Origin: Bacillota bacterium
GTDB lineage: Bacteria; Bacillota; Clostridia; Tissierellales; Sedimentibacteraceae
Direction of reading: 5' to 3'
Length of the DNA stretch: 64,000 nucleotides
NCBI GenBank assembly: GCA_023453025.1
Contig: JAEXUD010000008.1
Location: 191,190-255,189 of the forward strand
In this document: piece after piece, positions 44,310 through 53,278 of the stretch
How positions within the stretch are numbered: the stretch's first letter is position 1
Layout of the letters: every line of letters begins with the position of its first letter
The notes under the pieces: generated by a model
What the model was told of the DNA's origin: nothing
The model's input: only the letters and a program-made list of their open reading frames with translations
Databases searched by the model: none
Program-made: the position numbers and the translations under genes

Positions 44310-45353
44310 TTAATTTGCTTCGTTTAATGAAATTTTATTATACAAATTACTTATAGCATCTAATGTTTTGTCTAAAACTAAGATGCTTTCACCGACATTT
44401 TTTTTCTTTTGATTTTCAATTTCACCGGGTATAAATATTTCAGTAACACCTGGTCTTGTTTTAGATCCCTTTAATGTTTCAAACCAATTTTCAACTTTTT
44501 GTTCAAAGATATCAATAGGCATCAACTTATCTATTTTTATAACACCTAAGAAATGTCCGATTCCTGAAATACTGTCCGAGGCAAACATGGATTCTGTTTC
44601 AAAGCTGAGCTTTGCACCACTTATTAATCCGCACAGCAAATCTACTATCATGGCCAAACCATATCCTTTATACCCGCCCATTGGCAGAAGTCCTCCGTTT
44701 ATTGCTTCTGTCGGATTTGCAGTATCATTTCCAAGTGAATCCATTGCCCAACCCAAAGGAATTTCCTTTCCTTCTTTTTCGTACAGCCTTATTTTTCCTT
44801 TAGCTACCGCACTCATGGCAATATCTAAAGTGAAATTATTATACTTTCCTGCAGGAAATGAAACTGCAAAAGGGTTAGTCCCTAATAACGGGTCAATTCC
44901 TCCAAATGGCGGCATTGTTGGGCTCGCATTAGAAGCAGCAAAAGCAATATAACCTTTGCATGCGGCCAGTCTTGAATAGTAACCTGCTGTACCAAAATGA
45001 TTTGTGTTTTTGATAGTCGCAAAAGCTATGGCGCTTTCATCTGCTCGTTCCATGCAAATATCCAATGCTTTTTTAGTTATAACCTGCCCAAGTCCATTAT
45101 CACCATTTACCTGAATTATAGAACCGTTTTCATTTACGACAGAAATATTTGGATGAACATTAATTAATTTTTTATTAATTCTTTCGATATATGATTCCAG
45201 TCTCATCAATCCATGAGATTCTACACCGCGTATTTCTGCATCAATAAGTGAATCAGCAACAAACTCCGCGTCTGCAGGGTTAATTCCTGCACCTTGTAAG
45301 ACAGCTTGTACGGTATTATTTAAATATTCGAGCCTTGCCTCCGCTTTCCCCAC
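44310..45353 (-). CDS. Ldh-fold (malate/L-lactate/sulfolactate-type) dehydrogenase
   Basis: 347 residues of the non-Rossmann Ldh2 family. VESHGLMRLESYIERI, the catalytic region IKNTNHFGTAGYYS, DPLLGTNPFAVSFPAG and GGYKGYGLAMIVDLLCGLISGA are present. Such enzymes oxidise 2-hydroxyacids (malate, lactate, (R)-sulfolactate, ureidoglycolate) with NAD(P). First gene of the operon, with AAGGAG before the ATG and RpiR-type operators just upstream. Confidence 0.9.
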   Translation of the reverse strand: MGKAEARLEYLNNTVQAVLQGAGINPADAEFVADSLIDAEIRGVESHGLMRLESYIERINKKLINVHPNISVVNENGSIIQVNGDNGLGQVITKKALDICMERADESAIAFATIKNTNHFGTAGYYSRLAACKGYIAFAASNASPTMPPFGGIDPLLGTNPFAVSFPAGKYNNFTLDIAMSAVAKGKIRLYEKEGKEIPLGWAMDSLGNDTANPTEAINGGLLPMGGYKGYGLAMIVDLLCGLISGAKLSFETESMFASDSISGIGHFLGVIKIDKLMPIDIFEQKVENWFETLKGSKTRPGVTEIFIPGEIENQKKKNVGESILVLDKTLDAISNLYNKISLNEAN

Positions 45354-45368
45354 ATTATCAACTCCTTA

Positions 45369-45383
45369 TGTAATATTTATTAC
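45369..45383. promoter_or_regulatory. RpiR-type operator, promoter-proximal copy
   Basis: TGTAATATTTATTAC, arms TGTAA/TTAC, 16 bases before the dehydrogenase ATG. Similar to the copy at 45398-45413; centres are 29-30 bases apart. Confidence 0.45.
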
Positions 45384-45397
45384 TTTTATTTTATTTA

Positions 45398-45413
45398 TGT
45401 AAAATATATTACA
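45398..45413. promoter_or_regulatory. RpiR-type operator, distal copy
   Basis: TGTAAAATATATTACA, arms TGTAA/TTACA around six A/T bases. Known RpiR-family sites such as that of HexR have the same TGTA...TACA outline, and the upstream gene encodes an RpiR regulator. Confidence 0.55.
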
Positions 45414-45468
45414 TTACTTCTTCCTTTATGTCAATATAAATAAATATTTAACAATAAAAATACGCACA

Positions 45469-45507
45469 AAAAAATCGTTATAGCTTATTTACTAATAACG
45501 ATTTTTT
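45469..45507. terminator. terminator after the rpiR-family gene
   Basis: 13-base perfect stem AAAAAATCGTTAT / ATAACGATTTTTT (45469-45481 with 45495-45507); with A- and T-runs it can act on both strands. Confidence 0.82.
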
Positions 45508-45554
45508 GAATAATAGATTTTATTTAAGTTCATATACATTTGTTAATGTCTAAT

Positions 45555-46412
45555 TTATTTATTGACATGTACATCTAATTCTTTTAATATTTCTTCAGTC
45601 TCCAATAAAACTTTTCTTGCACTTTCCGGATTTTTCATAGCTACAACAGATATGAACAATTCTGCGACAAGCATTGATGACATAATTGAATTGTGAAAAT
45701 CAGGGCTCTTTGTTTCAATTCTAAAAACTATGTCACTGTAGTTCATTAGAGGCGACACAAAGCCATCTGTAATTGCTATCACCGTAGCCTTTTTTTCCTT
45801 TGCTATTTTTGCTACAGTAACCACTTGCTTCACATATCTTGATAAACTTGTAACAATCACTACATCCTTTTCCTCAATTCTATATATTTTTTCAGCCAGC
45901 TCACCGCCTTCTGCACTAATCAGATTGCAATTGCCTAATATACGGTTTAAGTTGAAAAATAAATAGTGAGATACTCCATAGCTGCTTCTGCTTCCTGATA
46001 TATGAATTTGATTTGCTTTACTTAATAATATACCTGTCTTTTTTATTAATGATTCATCAATATTATTAAGTGTAATGTTTATATTTTCCATTTGAATATC
46101 AACTATATCTCTTAGTAAATTGCTATGAACATTATTATTTTTAAAATTTTCTTCTAATCTGTTAGAAGGCGACATCATTCTTTTGATGCTCTCTTGCAGG
46201 TCTCTTTGAAAATCAGTATATCCGCTGTAATTAAATAAATGGGTCAGTCTGACTATTGTTGTAGTGCTGGTTTCTACATTTTGAGATAACTGATCTATAG
46301 TTGAAAAAGCAGCTTCAATAGGATTTTTCAAAATATAATCTGCAACCTTTTTATGTGAAACAGTCATATCAGAAATATTTTTTTCTAATTCTTTTAATAT
46401 ATCTCTGGCCAT
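45555..46412 (-). CDS. RpiR/MurR-family transcriptional regulator
   Basis: 285 residues. N-terminal HTH_6 domain (about 1-77: ISDMTVSHKKVADYILKNP, STIDQLSQNVETSTTTIVRL) and C-terminal SIS domain (about 120-250: IHISGSRSSYGVSHYLFFNL, DVVIVTSLSRYVKQVVTVA), which normally binds phosphosugars or related acids. Upstream of, and co-oriented with, the TctABC operon but with its own terminator, so probably its local regulator. Confidence 0.92.
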   Translation of the reverse strand: MARDILKELEKNISDMTVSHKKVADYILKNPIEAAFSTIDQLSQNVETSTTTIVRLTHLFNYSGYTDFQRDLQESIKRMMSPSNRLEENFKNNNVHSNLLRDIVDIQMENINITLNNIDESLIKKTGILLSKANQIHISGSRSSYGVSHYLFFNLNRILGNCNLISAEGGELAEKIYRIEEKDVVIVTSLSRYVKQVVTVAKIAKEKKATVIAITDGFVSPLMNYSDIVFRIETKSPDFHNSIMSSMLVAELFISVVAMKNPESARKVLLETEEILKELDVHVNK

Positions 46413-46481
46413 GTTTACCCCTCTTATTTGTCGGTCTTCTTAATTTTATAACATAATATTTGTAAAAAAACAACTAAAATG

Positions 46482-46901
46482 TTACTTTAACTTTCCGGCT
46501 ATTTCTCTCAATGCAATTTCTGATTCATCCTGTGCTTTATCCAATGTGAGTCCGTGAGGTGTCTTATTTCCATTTTCATCAACTGAGATAAATGTTATGT
46601 ATCCGTCAACAGGAGTTGTCTTTGCTATTTCAGTTTCCATTTTGGTATACACAACTATGCTGGTTTTTCCTAAATGGACAATCTTGCTGGTGAACTTTAC
46701 TATTTCACCCTTATTGACAGGATTTCTGAACAATAATCCATGTATATTCAGGCAAACAACATTTTTAGGATTGCCTACGGTTGATGCGGCAGCGATAAAT
46801 GCTGATTCAACAAACCATTCAGCTGTTCTTCCTGCAAACAGGGTTCCATGGTGATTTAGCTCTTCTGATTTTACTAATCTTGAATTTACATATTCCTTCA
46901 T
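46482..46901 (-). CDS. hotdog-fold acyl-CoA thioesterase
   Basis: 139 residues from the ATG at 46901 with AGGAGG upstream; the longer frame would start inside the secF terminator. NHHGTLFAGRTAEWFVESAFIAA is the thioesterase helix with its acidic residue, followed by LFRNPVNKGEIVKFTSKIVHLGKTSIVVYTKM, as in YciA/BACH-type acyl-CoA thioesterases. Chain-length preference unknown. Confidence 0.83.
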   Translation of the reverse strand: MKEYVNSRLVKSEELNHHGTLFAGRTAEWFVESAFIAAASTVGNPKNVVCLNIHGLLFRNPVNKGEIVKFTSKIVHLGKTSIVVYTKMETEIAKTTPVDGYITFISVDENGNKTPHGLTLDKAQDESEIALREIAGKLK

Positions 46902-46922
46902 TAATTCCTCCTGAAATTTTGT

Positions 46923-46960
46923 AAAAGTAACCCGCACCTTGATAGATGCGGGTTACTTTT
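46923..46960 (-). terminator. terminator of secDF
   Basis: Stem AAAAGTAACCCGCA / TGCGGGTTACTTTT (46923-46936 with 46947-46960), 14 bases, with a T-run on either strand. Confidence 0.88.
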
Positions 46961-46968
46961 ATACTTTA

Positions 46969-47880
46969 TTATACTGAAACTTGGTTTTTATTATGCCACA
47001 TAACCAGCATCGGACCTGCTATACATATTGTTGAATAGCAACCGCTTACTATCCCTATAAACATTGGTATTGAGAATATTTTTATAGAATCTATATTGTA
47101 TGCAAATGCAAGAATATATACTATTAATATACATACACCTGTAGTTACACTTGTTTTAATAGATCTGGTCAATGATTGATTTATACTGGCATCAACCAGT
47201 TCTTCAAAGGTTTTCTTTTGAAAATATGGTTGATTTTCTCTTATACGGTCATAAACTACTATGGTGTCGTTGATTGAGTAGCCTATTATTGTAAGGGTAA
47301 CAGCTATAAATGAATCATTTATAGGCATCTTGAAAATTACAAAGGTAAAGAAAACCACAAGTACATCATGTACAAGAGCAATTAAACTGATAACTCCTGC
47401 CGATGTCCCTGATATTTTCTTAAATCTGAATTTAACATAAATTATTATAAATAAGGCTGTTAAGGCTATCGCTGTCATTCCGTTAATTAAAAATCTTTTC
47501 CCGATAAATGGTTCTACCACATTTGATTCGGCAAGAGTTAAATTTGCTTCGGGGAATTCTTCCTTTAGTACCTGATCAAGCTCATCCTGCTCTCCTGCTT
47601 CCAGACCGCTGTTGCCTGACAAATTGAGCACCAATTTTTTGCTGTGTGTTGCTAAATCCTCTGTTAATTGGACCTCTGTGTTCCTGCTCAAAACTTCCGT
47701 CGCCTTTTTAGCTGCCAAATCAGCATCAATTTCTCCTGTATAGGAGTACTTTATAATGGCGCCTCCCTTAAATTGTATTGATAAATCAACTCCGTTAATA
47801 AATAATGCCGCAATCCCGATTATCATTATCATGGAGGAAATTACAAAAAATATTTTTCTGTTTTTATAAAAATTTATCAT
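46969..47880 (-). CDS. secF: protein translocase subunit SecF
   Basis: 303 residues with six membrane segments: first segment IFFVISSMIMIIGIAALFI, extracytoplasmic domain, then IALVHDVLVVFFTFVIF, VTLTIIGYSINDTIVVYDRIRE and TRSIKTSVTTGVCILIVYIL. With SecD it uses the proton motive force to pull secreted proteins across the membrane. Start and secD stop share a base (47880). Confidence 0.95.
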   Translation of the reverse strand: MINFYKNRKIFFVISSMIMIIGIAALFINGVDLSIQFKGGAIIKYSYTGEIDADLAAKKATEVLSRNTEVQLTEDLATHSKKLVLNLSGNSGLEAGEQDELDQVLKEEFPEANLTLAESNVVEPFIGKRFLINGMTAIALTALFIIIYVKFRFKKISGTSAGVISLIALVHDVLVVFFTFVIFKMPINDSFIAVTLTIIGYSINDTIVVYDRIRENQPYFQKKTFEELVDASINQSLTRSIKTSVTTGVCILIVYILAFAYNIDSIKIFSIPMFIGIVSGCYSTICIAGPMLVMWHNKNQVSV

Positions 47881-49145
47881 TATTTTGCCTCCTTTGCTTT
47901 CAATCCATATAGGGATTTTTTCGTAAACATATCATTCATGCTCATGGATTTTGTCATGATTCTTGAAGCCGTAACGCCTGAAACAAAGTTCAGTATACAG
48001 CCTACCATAAGCGTATAGCCAAATGAAAGCATGGAGCCTGTTCCAAATATCATCATTATAACAGCTGCAGCTATAGTTGTGATATTGCCGTCAAATACTG
48101 CTGTAAATGCTTTTTTGTATCCCGTGTCAATAGCGTAATACAAGGTTTTTCCTGCATTCAATTCTTCTCTTATTCTTTCGTATATTATAACATTGGCATC
48201 AACGCCCATTCCAATTGACAGTATAATACCTGCTATTCCTGTTAGTGTAAGTGTCATTTGCGGAATTGAAAGAGCAAGCATTTGAACTGAAACCTGCAAA
48301 ACAAGGGCAAAGCATGCTACTACACCCAGCAGCTTGTAATGTAAAATCATAAAAATACATATTACTGCTAAAGCAATGATACCTGCTTTTATCATAACAT
48401 CTAAGGCACCTGAACCCATTGTAGGAGTTATTGTGCTGTGATTTTTGGATACCAGTGAAAACGGAAGTGCTCCGGAATTGATTTTGTCTGATAGAGCCTT
48501 TGCTGCTTCTGTGCTTTCAATATGTTCAATTACAGAATTGCCTCCTGATATTTTCCCTGACACTCTTGGTGCTGAAATCAGTGTTTCATCCATAAAAATT
48601 GATATATACTGACCTGCCAGCTGTTCAGTGGCATTTTCAAACGCCTTTGCGCCCTCATCATTAAACTCTAGCGTTACCACAGGCTGACCTGTTTTCTTGT
48701 CTAGCTGCACCTGACTTTTTTTAACATCCTTACCTTCAACCAAAATGTTTCCTTGTGGGTCTCTGAAGGTTAATTTTGCTGTCTCTCCAAGTTCAGCTAT
48801 TGCTTTTTGCGGATTAAAATCTGTTTCTCCTGATTTCCATGGAAATCTTATTATAATATGACCTGTATTATTATCTATAGTTATTTCTCTGTCTAAAATA
48901 TTCTGGGCATCCATTCTGGTTTCCATAATTACTCTTGCTGATTCCAGCTCACCTTGAGTTGGAATTCTGTCAAGATTTGCAGGTTCAAATATTGCTTCTA
49001 CTCCGCCTCTTATATCTATTCCAAATCTTATATCCTTGATGCCTTTAATTTGAATTGGGCCTGCATTTATTCCAAACACAGCTGTCACAGCAATTCCTGC
49101 AATTAAAAGCATAACAAGAATGTACATATGTTTATTTGTTCTCAT
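47880..49145 (-). CDS. secD: protein translocase subunit SecD
   Basis: 421 residues, the short form usual in Clostridia. N-terminal membrane segment, FGIDIRGGVEAIFEP, the P1 extracytoplasmic domain (ISAPRVSGKISGGNSVIEH), then five segments with TLTGIAGIILSIGMGVDANVIIYERIREE. Partner of SecF in the Sec machinery. Confidence 0.95.
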   Translation of the reverse strand: MRTNKHMYILVMLLIAGIAVTAVFGINAGPIQIKGIKDIRFGIDIRGGVEAIFEPANLDRIPTQGELESARVIMETRMDAQNILDREITIDNNTGHIIIRFPWKSGETDFNPQKAIAELGETAKLTFRDPQGNILVEGKDVKKSQVQLDKKTGQPVVTLEFNDEGAKAFENATEQLAGQYISIFMDETLISAPRVSGKISGGNSVIEHIESTEAAKALSDKINSGALPFSLVSKNHSTITPTMGSGALDVMIKAGIIALAVICIFMILHYKLLGVVACFALVLQVSVQMLALSIPQMTLTLTGIAGIILSIGMGVDANVIIYERIREELNAGKTLYYAIDTGYKKAFTAVFDGNITTIAAAVIMMIFGTGSMLSFGYTLMVGCILNFVSGVTASRIMTKSMSMNDMFTKKSLYGLKAKEAK

Positions 49146-49169
49146 TGTTCCTCCTGATATATTTTATTT

Positions 49170-49559
49170 TTATGAGTATGAGTATGAATAAACATGTTTT
49201 TCTTTTTTACCATCCTTCTTATTTGAAAATATCACAATAAAAACACTGTATTTGCAAAACTTGAATAATTTATTTATAAAATCTAAATTTCTGAATTTAA
49301 ACAAATCATTATAAATAAAAATAATAAATAAAATGTACTTCATATTTAAACTGAGCATAATATTTTTGTTCCACTTAAATAGCTGCAAATTCTCATTCTG
49401 ATTTATAAATTCTTCTTCAATAATATTTTCTAAAGAAGGGTGATGGTTCAGTATAGTCTGATTATTATTGTCATATTTAAAAGAACTAAACAAAAATGTC
49501 GAGGCAAAAATAACTACAACCAAAATGACAGATATTAATTTGTGATTTCTTAAATTCAT
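49170..49559 (-). CDS. unrecognised small membrane protein upstream of secD
   Basis: 129 residues from an ATG with a TACCTC-complement (GAGGTA) site. N-terminal hydrophobic segment (LISVILVVVIFASTFLFS), a polar stretch, one or two further hydrophobic segments (YILFIIFIYNDLF, YSVFIVIFS) and a basic tail rich in Lys, Ser and Tyr. It is 24 bases before secD on the same strand. It does not look like YajC. The low-complexity, A+T-rich composition leaves some doubt that it is a real gene. Confidence 0.5.
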   Translation of the reverse strand: MNLRNHKLISVILVVVIFASTFLFSSFKYDNNNQTILNHHPSLENIIEEEFINQNENLQLFKWNKNIMLSLNMKYILFIIFIYNDLFKFRNLDFINKLFKFCKYSVFIVIFSNKKDGKKEKHVYSYSYS

Positions 49560-49597
49560 AAGTTCATCTTACCTCCTCAATCATTTAATATATTTGA

Positions 49598-49726
49598 CTA
49601 TTTTTTACCGCCTGTTACTCTCAGCATTACATTAACTGCTGCATATATTATTATTATTACAAAAAATATGGCCGCCATTCCCATTCCCATAAGCTTAAAT
49701 GAAGTGATTACATTTTGAGTATTCAT
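49598..49726 (-). CDS. OadG/gamma-like small subunit of a Na+-pumping decarboxylase (42 residues)
   Basis: Reading back from 49726: ATG preceded by AGGAGG eight bases away, then 42 codons to TAG at 49598-49600. It begins MNTQNVITSFKLMGMGMAAI, continues into a single hydrophobic helix (FFVIIIIYAAVNVML) and ends RVTGGKK. The M-G-M-x-x-I/V-F-x-V-L/I pattern and the place 13 bases after a beta-subunit gene fit the gamma/delta membrane subunit of oxaloacetate or methylmalonyl-CoA decarboxylases. Shorter than the usual 60-120 residues, lacking the C-terminal tail. Confidence 0.72.
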   Translation of the reverse strand: MNTQNVITSFKLMGMGMAAIFFVIIIIYAAVNVMLRVTGGKK

Positions 49727-49739
49727 ATTCCATTCCTCC

Positions 49740-50876
49740 TTACATCAACCCGGGAACAAGTCCGATTATGACTCCGCCGGCTATAACTGATGCTATTTGT
49801 CCCGCCACATTTGCTCCTACTGCGTGCATGAGCAAATGATTTTGTGAGTCAGCTTCAAGTCCCATTTTTTGAATTACTCTTGACGACATAGGAAAAGCAG
49901 ATATTCCCGCTGCTCCTACCATCGGATTGATTTTTTCCTTTAGAAACAAATTTAAAAATTTAGCAAATAATGCACCTGCTATTGTATCAAATACAAATGC
50001 CAGCAAACCAAGCACCATTATCAGCAATGTTTCTACAGTTACAAAATATTCTGCTTTCATGCTTGCTGAAATTGTAATTCCAAGAAGTAATGTTATCAGG
50101 TTAACCAGGTCTTTTTGTGCTGTTTCAGATAATGATCTCAGCACACCGCATTCTCTTATCAGATTTCCAAACATTAAAAATCCTACTAAGGATATTGATG
50201 CGGGGGCTACTAAACCTGCTATCAATGTAACTGTTATGGGAAACAGCAATCTTGTCATTCTTGAGACACTTTTGGGATTGTATTTCATTTTTATTTTTCT
50301 GTCTTTTTCTGTTGTAGCAAGCTTTATTGCAAAGGGCTGAATAATCGGAACCAATGCCATATATGAATATGCTGCCACTGCTATCGGCCCTATGTAATTA
50401 CTTTCAAGCACCTGCGATACTAATATTGATGTCGGTCCGTCAGCGGCTCCTATAATTCCTACTGAAGCTGCATCCTTTAAAGTAAACCCTAGAATCGATG
50501 CTACGGTTATTGTTGCAAAAATCCCGAATTGTGCTGCTGCACCAAACAACAACAGCCTTGGGTTAGACAGCAATGGTCCGAAATCTATCATTGCACCTAT
50601 TCCGATAAAAAGCAAAAGAGGCATCATTTCAGATTCTTCTATACCCACCTTAAAGAGCCAATCGATTATTCCTGTAACTTCACCTATTCCTGATAATGTC
50701 TGATTTAAAACTCCGGACATGGGTATGTTGACTAATATTGCTCCAAATCCCATAGGCAGTAATAGTGCCGGCTCTAATCCCTTGGCAATTGCCAGATATA
50801 TAAGAGCTCCGCCGATTATCCACATCAATACCATCTGCCATGTAATTTGCGTAATACCTTCGTATAAAAATTCCAT
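49740..50876 (-). CDS. Na+-translocating decarboxylase beta subunit (OadB/MmdB/GcdB family)
   Basis: 378 residues with about ten membrane segments. LLFIGIGAMIDFGPLLSNPRLLLFGAAAQFGIF, VGIIGAADGPTSILVSQVL and GAAGISAFPMSSRVIQKMG carry the Asp, Ser and Asn-like residues used for Na+ transport. Such subunits couple decarboxylation of oxaloacetate, methylmalonyl-CoA or glutaconyl-CoA to Na+ export. Alpha and biotin-carrier subunits are not nearby, so the carboxylated substrate is unknown. AGGAG precedes the ATG. Confidence 0.92.
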   Translation of the reverse strand: MEFLYEGITQITWQMVLMWIIGGALIYLAIAKGLEPALLLPMGFGAILVNIPMSGVLNQTLSGIGEVTGIIDWLFKVGIEESEMMPLLLFIGIGAMIDFGPLLSNPRLLLFGAAAQFGIFATITVASILGFTLKDAASVGIIGAADGPTSILVSQVLESNYIGPIAVAAYSYMALVPIIQPFAIKLATTEKDRKIKMKYNPKSVSRMTRLLFPITVTLIAGLVAPASISLVGFLMFGNLIRECGVLRSLSETAQKDLVNLITLLLGITISASMKAEYFVTVETLLIMVLGLLAFVFDTIAGALFAKFLNLFLKEKINPMVGAAGISAFPMSSRVIQKMGLEADSQNHLLMHAVGANVAGQIASVIAGGVIIGLVPGLM

Positions 50877-51084
50877 TTTACGCTCCTTTTGTTTTATTCT
50901 TGAGTATTCTATTATAAATAAGAATTATAAGCAATTATACATTATTAGCAAAATAATTCATTTTTCGTCGTTTTTCTTATAATTTCACAGCTTTTAATTA
51001 TTCTTACCTGTTAAAACTTTAGTATACTTCTATTTTCTGCTTATTGTGCAAATAATACAAGAGAGCATTAAATTCCTGCATTTT

Positions 51085-53217
51085 TCAATTATTCTGTTCA
51101 AAAATATACTCTACTCTGTATCCGTTATCCCTTAGTTTTAATATCATTTTCTGTTCTTTATCGTTTAGTTGTGCATTAACCTCTGCCTCCTTGTTTTTCA
51201 AAAGCTCAGCAGCTGTCTGCCTTGTTAAGGTTATGCCTTTCTCCAGCAAAGATTTATCCTCCTTCCACAATGAGAATTTGCAAGACGGATAATTTTTATA
51301 TCCTGCACAAAAAAAGCTTTTTTTGCTTTCAAATATTTCTCTTCCGCATCTCGGGCATGCTCCTACAACTCCTTTTTTACCTTTCCTGCCGGAGCCTTCA
51401 AAATTAACATTCATTGTAGAGCTCATTTTTCCTTCTTTGATTATTTCTGCAACATATTTTTTTATATCAACAATAAAATCCTTTGATGAAGCTTCATTTT
51501 TTGCTATTTTGCCAAGATCACTCTCCCATTCTCCGGTAAGGTCAGGCTTCTTGAGCTTTTCATGCACAATTTCTATGAGCTGTATTCCGTTTTGCGTAGG
51601 AACGAGATTTTTCTTGTTTCTTTTAATATACCCTACGGACAGGAGCTTTTCTATAATTCCTGCTCTTGTTGCTGGGGTTCCCAGGCCTATGGATTTCATT
51701 TCTTCTCTGAGTTTTTCATCTTCTATCTGCTTTCCTGCTGTTTCCATTGCTGTAAGAAGTGTTGCTTCTGTATATGGCTTCGGCGGAGAAGTTTTTTTCG
51801 TGACTACCTTTATTTCCTTTGGCATAAGCTTGTCTCCTGCAGCAATGTCTGCTGTGATTTCCTTGTCCTCGGTATCCTCCTTGGATTTGCCAAGCATTAT
51901 ATCTTCTACTTCCTTCCAGCCCGGTATAACCACTTTTTTCCCTCTGGCTTTGAATTTATCTTTTTCAATTTGAATTTCTATATCTGTCTGATCATATTCC
52001 TGCTTCCTGTCAAGTACGGTGATAAACCTGGCTACAATCAATCTCAGTATTTTTTCTTCTCTTTCAGGCAGTCTTATGTTTGGCAGATTGCGGATATTTG
52101 GAGTCACTATTATAGCATGGTGGTCTGTTACCTTTGAATCATCTATAACTCTTTTGTCCGCATTGATTTTTTGTTTTATTATCTTATCCACACAGTACTC
52201 TGTACCCTCAAAATCTTTCAACCCTGCTTTTATATTTTGCAAAAGGGCAGGTATTTGTGTTTTCATATCCTTTGTCAAATATCTTGAATCGGTTCTCGGG
52301 TAAGTGGCAAGCTTGTATTTTTCATACAAATTCTGCGCGGCATCTAATGTTTGCTCTGCTGAATAACCATAACGCCTGTTTCCGTCTCTTTGCAGCTCTG
52401 TTAAATCATATAATAACGGTCTTTCAACTGTTGCTCTTTTAGTCTTGAACTTTGTGACAGCTGCTTCTTTGTTTCCGCATCTGTTTGCTATTTCTTCTGC
52501 ATTTTCTATTTTATCTATTCTTGTTCCATCCTTGTTGAACCACGTGGCAATGAACATATCACAATCAGCTGCAACCTCATAAAATGGCTGAGAAACAAAA
52601 TTGTCTATTTCTTTCTGCCTTTGAACAATAAGAGACAATGTCGGAGTCTGAACTCTTCCTATGGTAAGCATTTGATTATACTTAACCGTAAACAGTCTTG
52701 TTGCATTGATACCGACCAGCCAATCTGCCTCAGAGCGTGATTTTGCCGAAAGATAAAGGTTAAAATACTCCTTGTTATCTTTTAAATTATTAAACCCTTC
52801 CTCTATTGCTTCATCCGTCATGCTGCTTATCCATAGTCTTTTTACCGGCTTCTTACAGCCTGCATTTATATATACATATCCAAAAATAAGCTGCCCTTCA
52901 CGACCGGCGTCTGTTGCGCATATAATTTCATTAACCGTATCACTAAGCATAAGCCTTTTTACTGTTTCATACTGTTTTTCCGTAGAAGGATTGACCATAT
53001 ATTTGAATTGTCTTGGAAAAATAGGCAGGTCATTTATATTCCAGCTTTTTAATTTCGGGTCATATTTCTCGGGATAAGCCAGCTGAATCAAATGCCCAAC
53101 GCACCATGTAATCAAGTATTCGTTATTTTCCAGGTAGCCGTCTCTTGATTGCCGTATGTTTAAAACCTTGGCAATATCTTTGGCAACTGAAGGTTTTTCC
53201 GTAACTATTAATTTCAT
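51085..53217 (-). CDS. topB: DNA topoisomerase III
   Basis: 710 residues. Toprim start MKLIVTEKPSVAKDIAKVLN, acidic ATDAGREGQLIFGYV, IGRVQTPTLSLIVQRQKEI and the active-site Tyr in ATYPRTDSRYLT (about residue 305). A C-terminal zinc-ribbon CPRCGREIFESKKSFFCAGY and a short tail follow. A type IA enzyme that decatenates and relaxes negatively supercoiled DNA. Normal length for the Firmicute TopB. Confidence 0.95.
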   Translation of the reverse strand: MKLIVTEKPSVAKDIAKVLNIRQSRDGYLENNEYLITWCVGHLIQLAYPEKYDPKLKSWNINDLPIFPRQFKYMVNPSTEKQYETVKRLMLSDTVNEIICATDAGREGQLIFGYVYINAGCKKPVKRLWISSMTDEAIEEGFNNLKDNKEYFNLYLSAKSRSEADWLVGINATRLFTVKYNQMLTIGRVQTPTLSLIVQRQKEIDNFVSQPFYEVAADCDMFIATWFNKDGTRIDKIENAEEIANRCGNKEAAVTKFKTKRATVERPLLYDLTELQRDGNRRYGYSAEQTLDAAQNLYEKYKLATYPRTDSRYLTKDMKTQIPALLQNIKAGLKDFEGTEYCVDKIIKQKINADKRVIDDSKVTDHHAIIVTPNIRNLPNIRLPEREEKILRLIVARFITVLDRKQEYDQTDIEIQIEKDKFKARGKKVVIPGWKEVEDIMLGKSKEDTEDKEITADIAAGDKLMPKEIKVVTKKTSPPKPYTEATLLTAMETAGKQIEDEKLREEMKSIGLGTPATRAGIIEKLLSVGYIKRNKKNLVPTQNGIQLIEIVHEKLKKPDLTGEWESDLGKIAKNEASSKDFIVDIKKYVAEIIKEGKMSSTMNVNFEGSGRKGKKGVVGACPRCGREIFESKKSFFCAGYKNYPSCKFSLWKEDKSLLEKGITLTRQTAAELLKNKEAEVNAQLNDKEQKMILKLRDNGYRVEYIFEQNN

Positions 53218-53249
53218 AACTATATTCCTTTTGTTAAACTTGACAAATT

Positions 53250-53278
53250 ATTATAACATAATCCGCACTCCTTGTCCT
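53250..53278 (-). promoter_or_regulatory. probable promoter of topB
   Basis: Minus-strand AGGACA (53273-53278), 17 bases, TATAAT (53250-53255), 33 bases before the ATG. Perfect -10, moderate -35. The rest of the 242-base divergent gap holds nothing else I recognise. Confidence 0.45.

Noticed and set aside
51323..52137. Two long plus-strand frames opposite topB
   Set aside because: They lie wholly within well-conserved topB coding sequence and read as Ser/Phe/Cys-rich nonsense.
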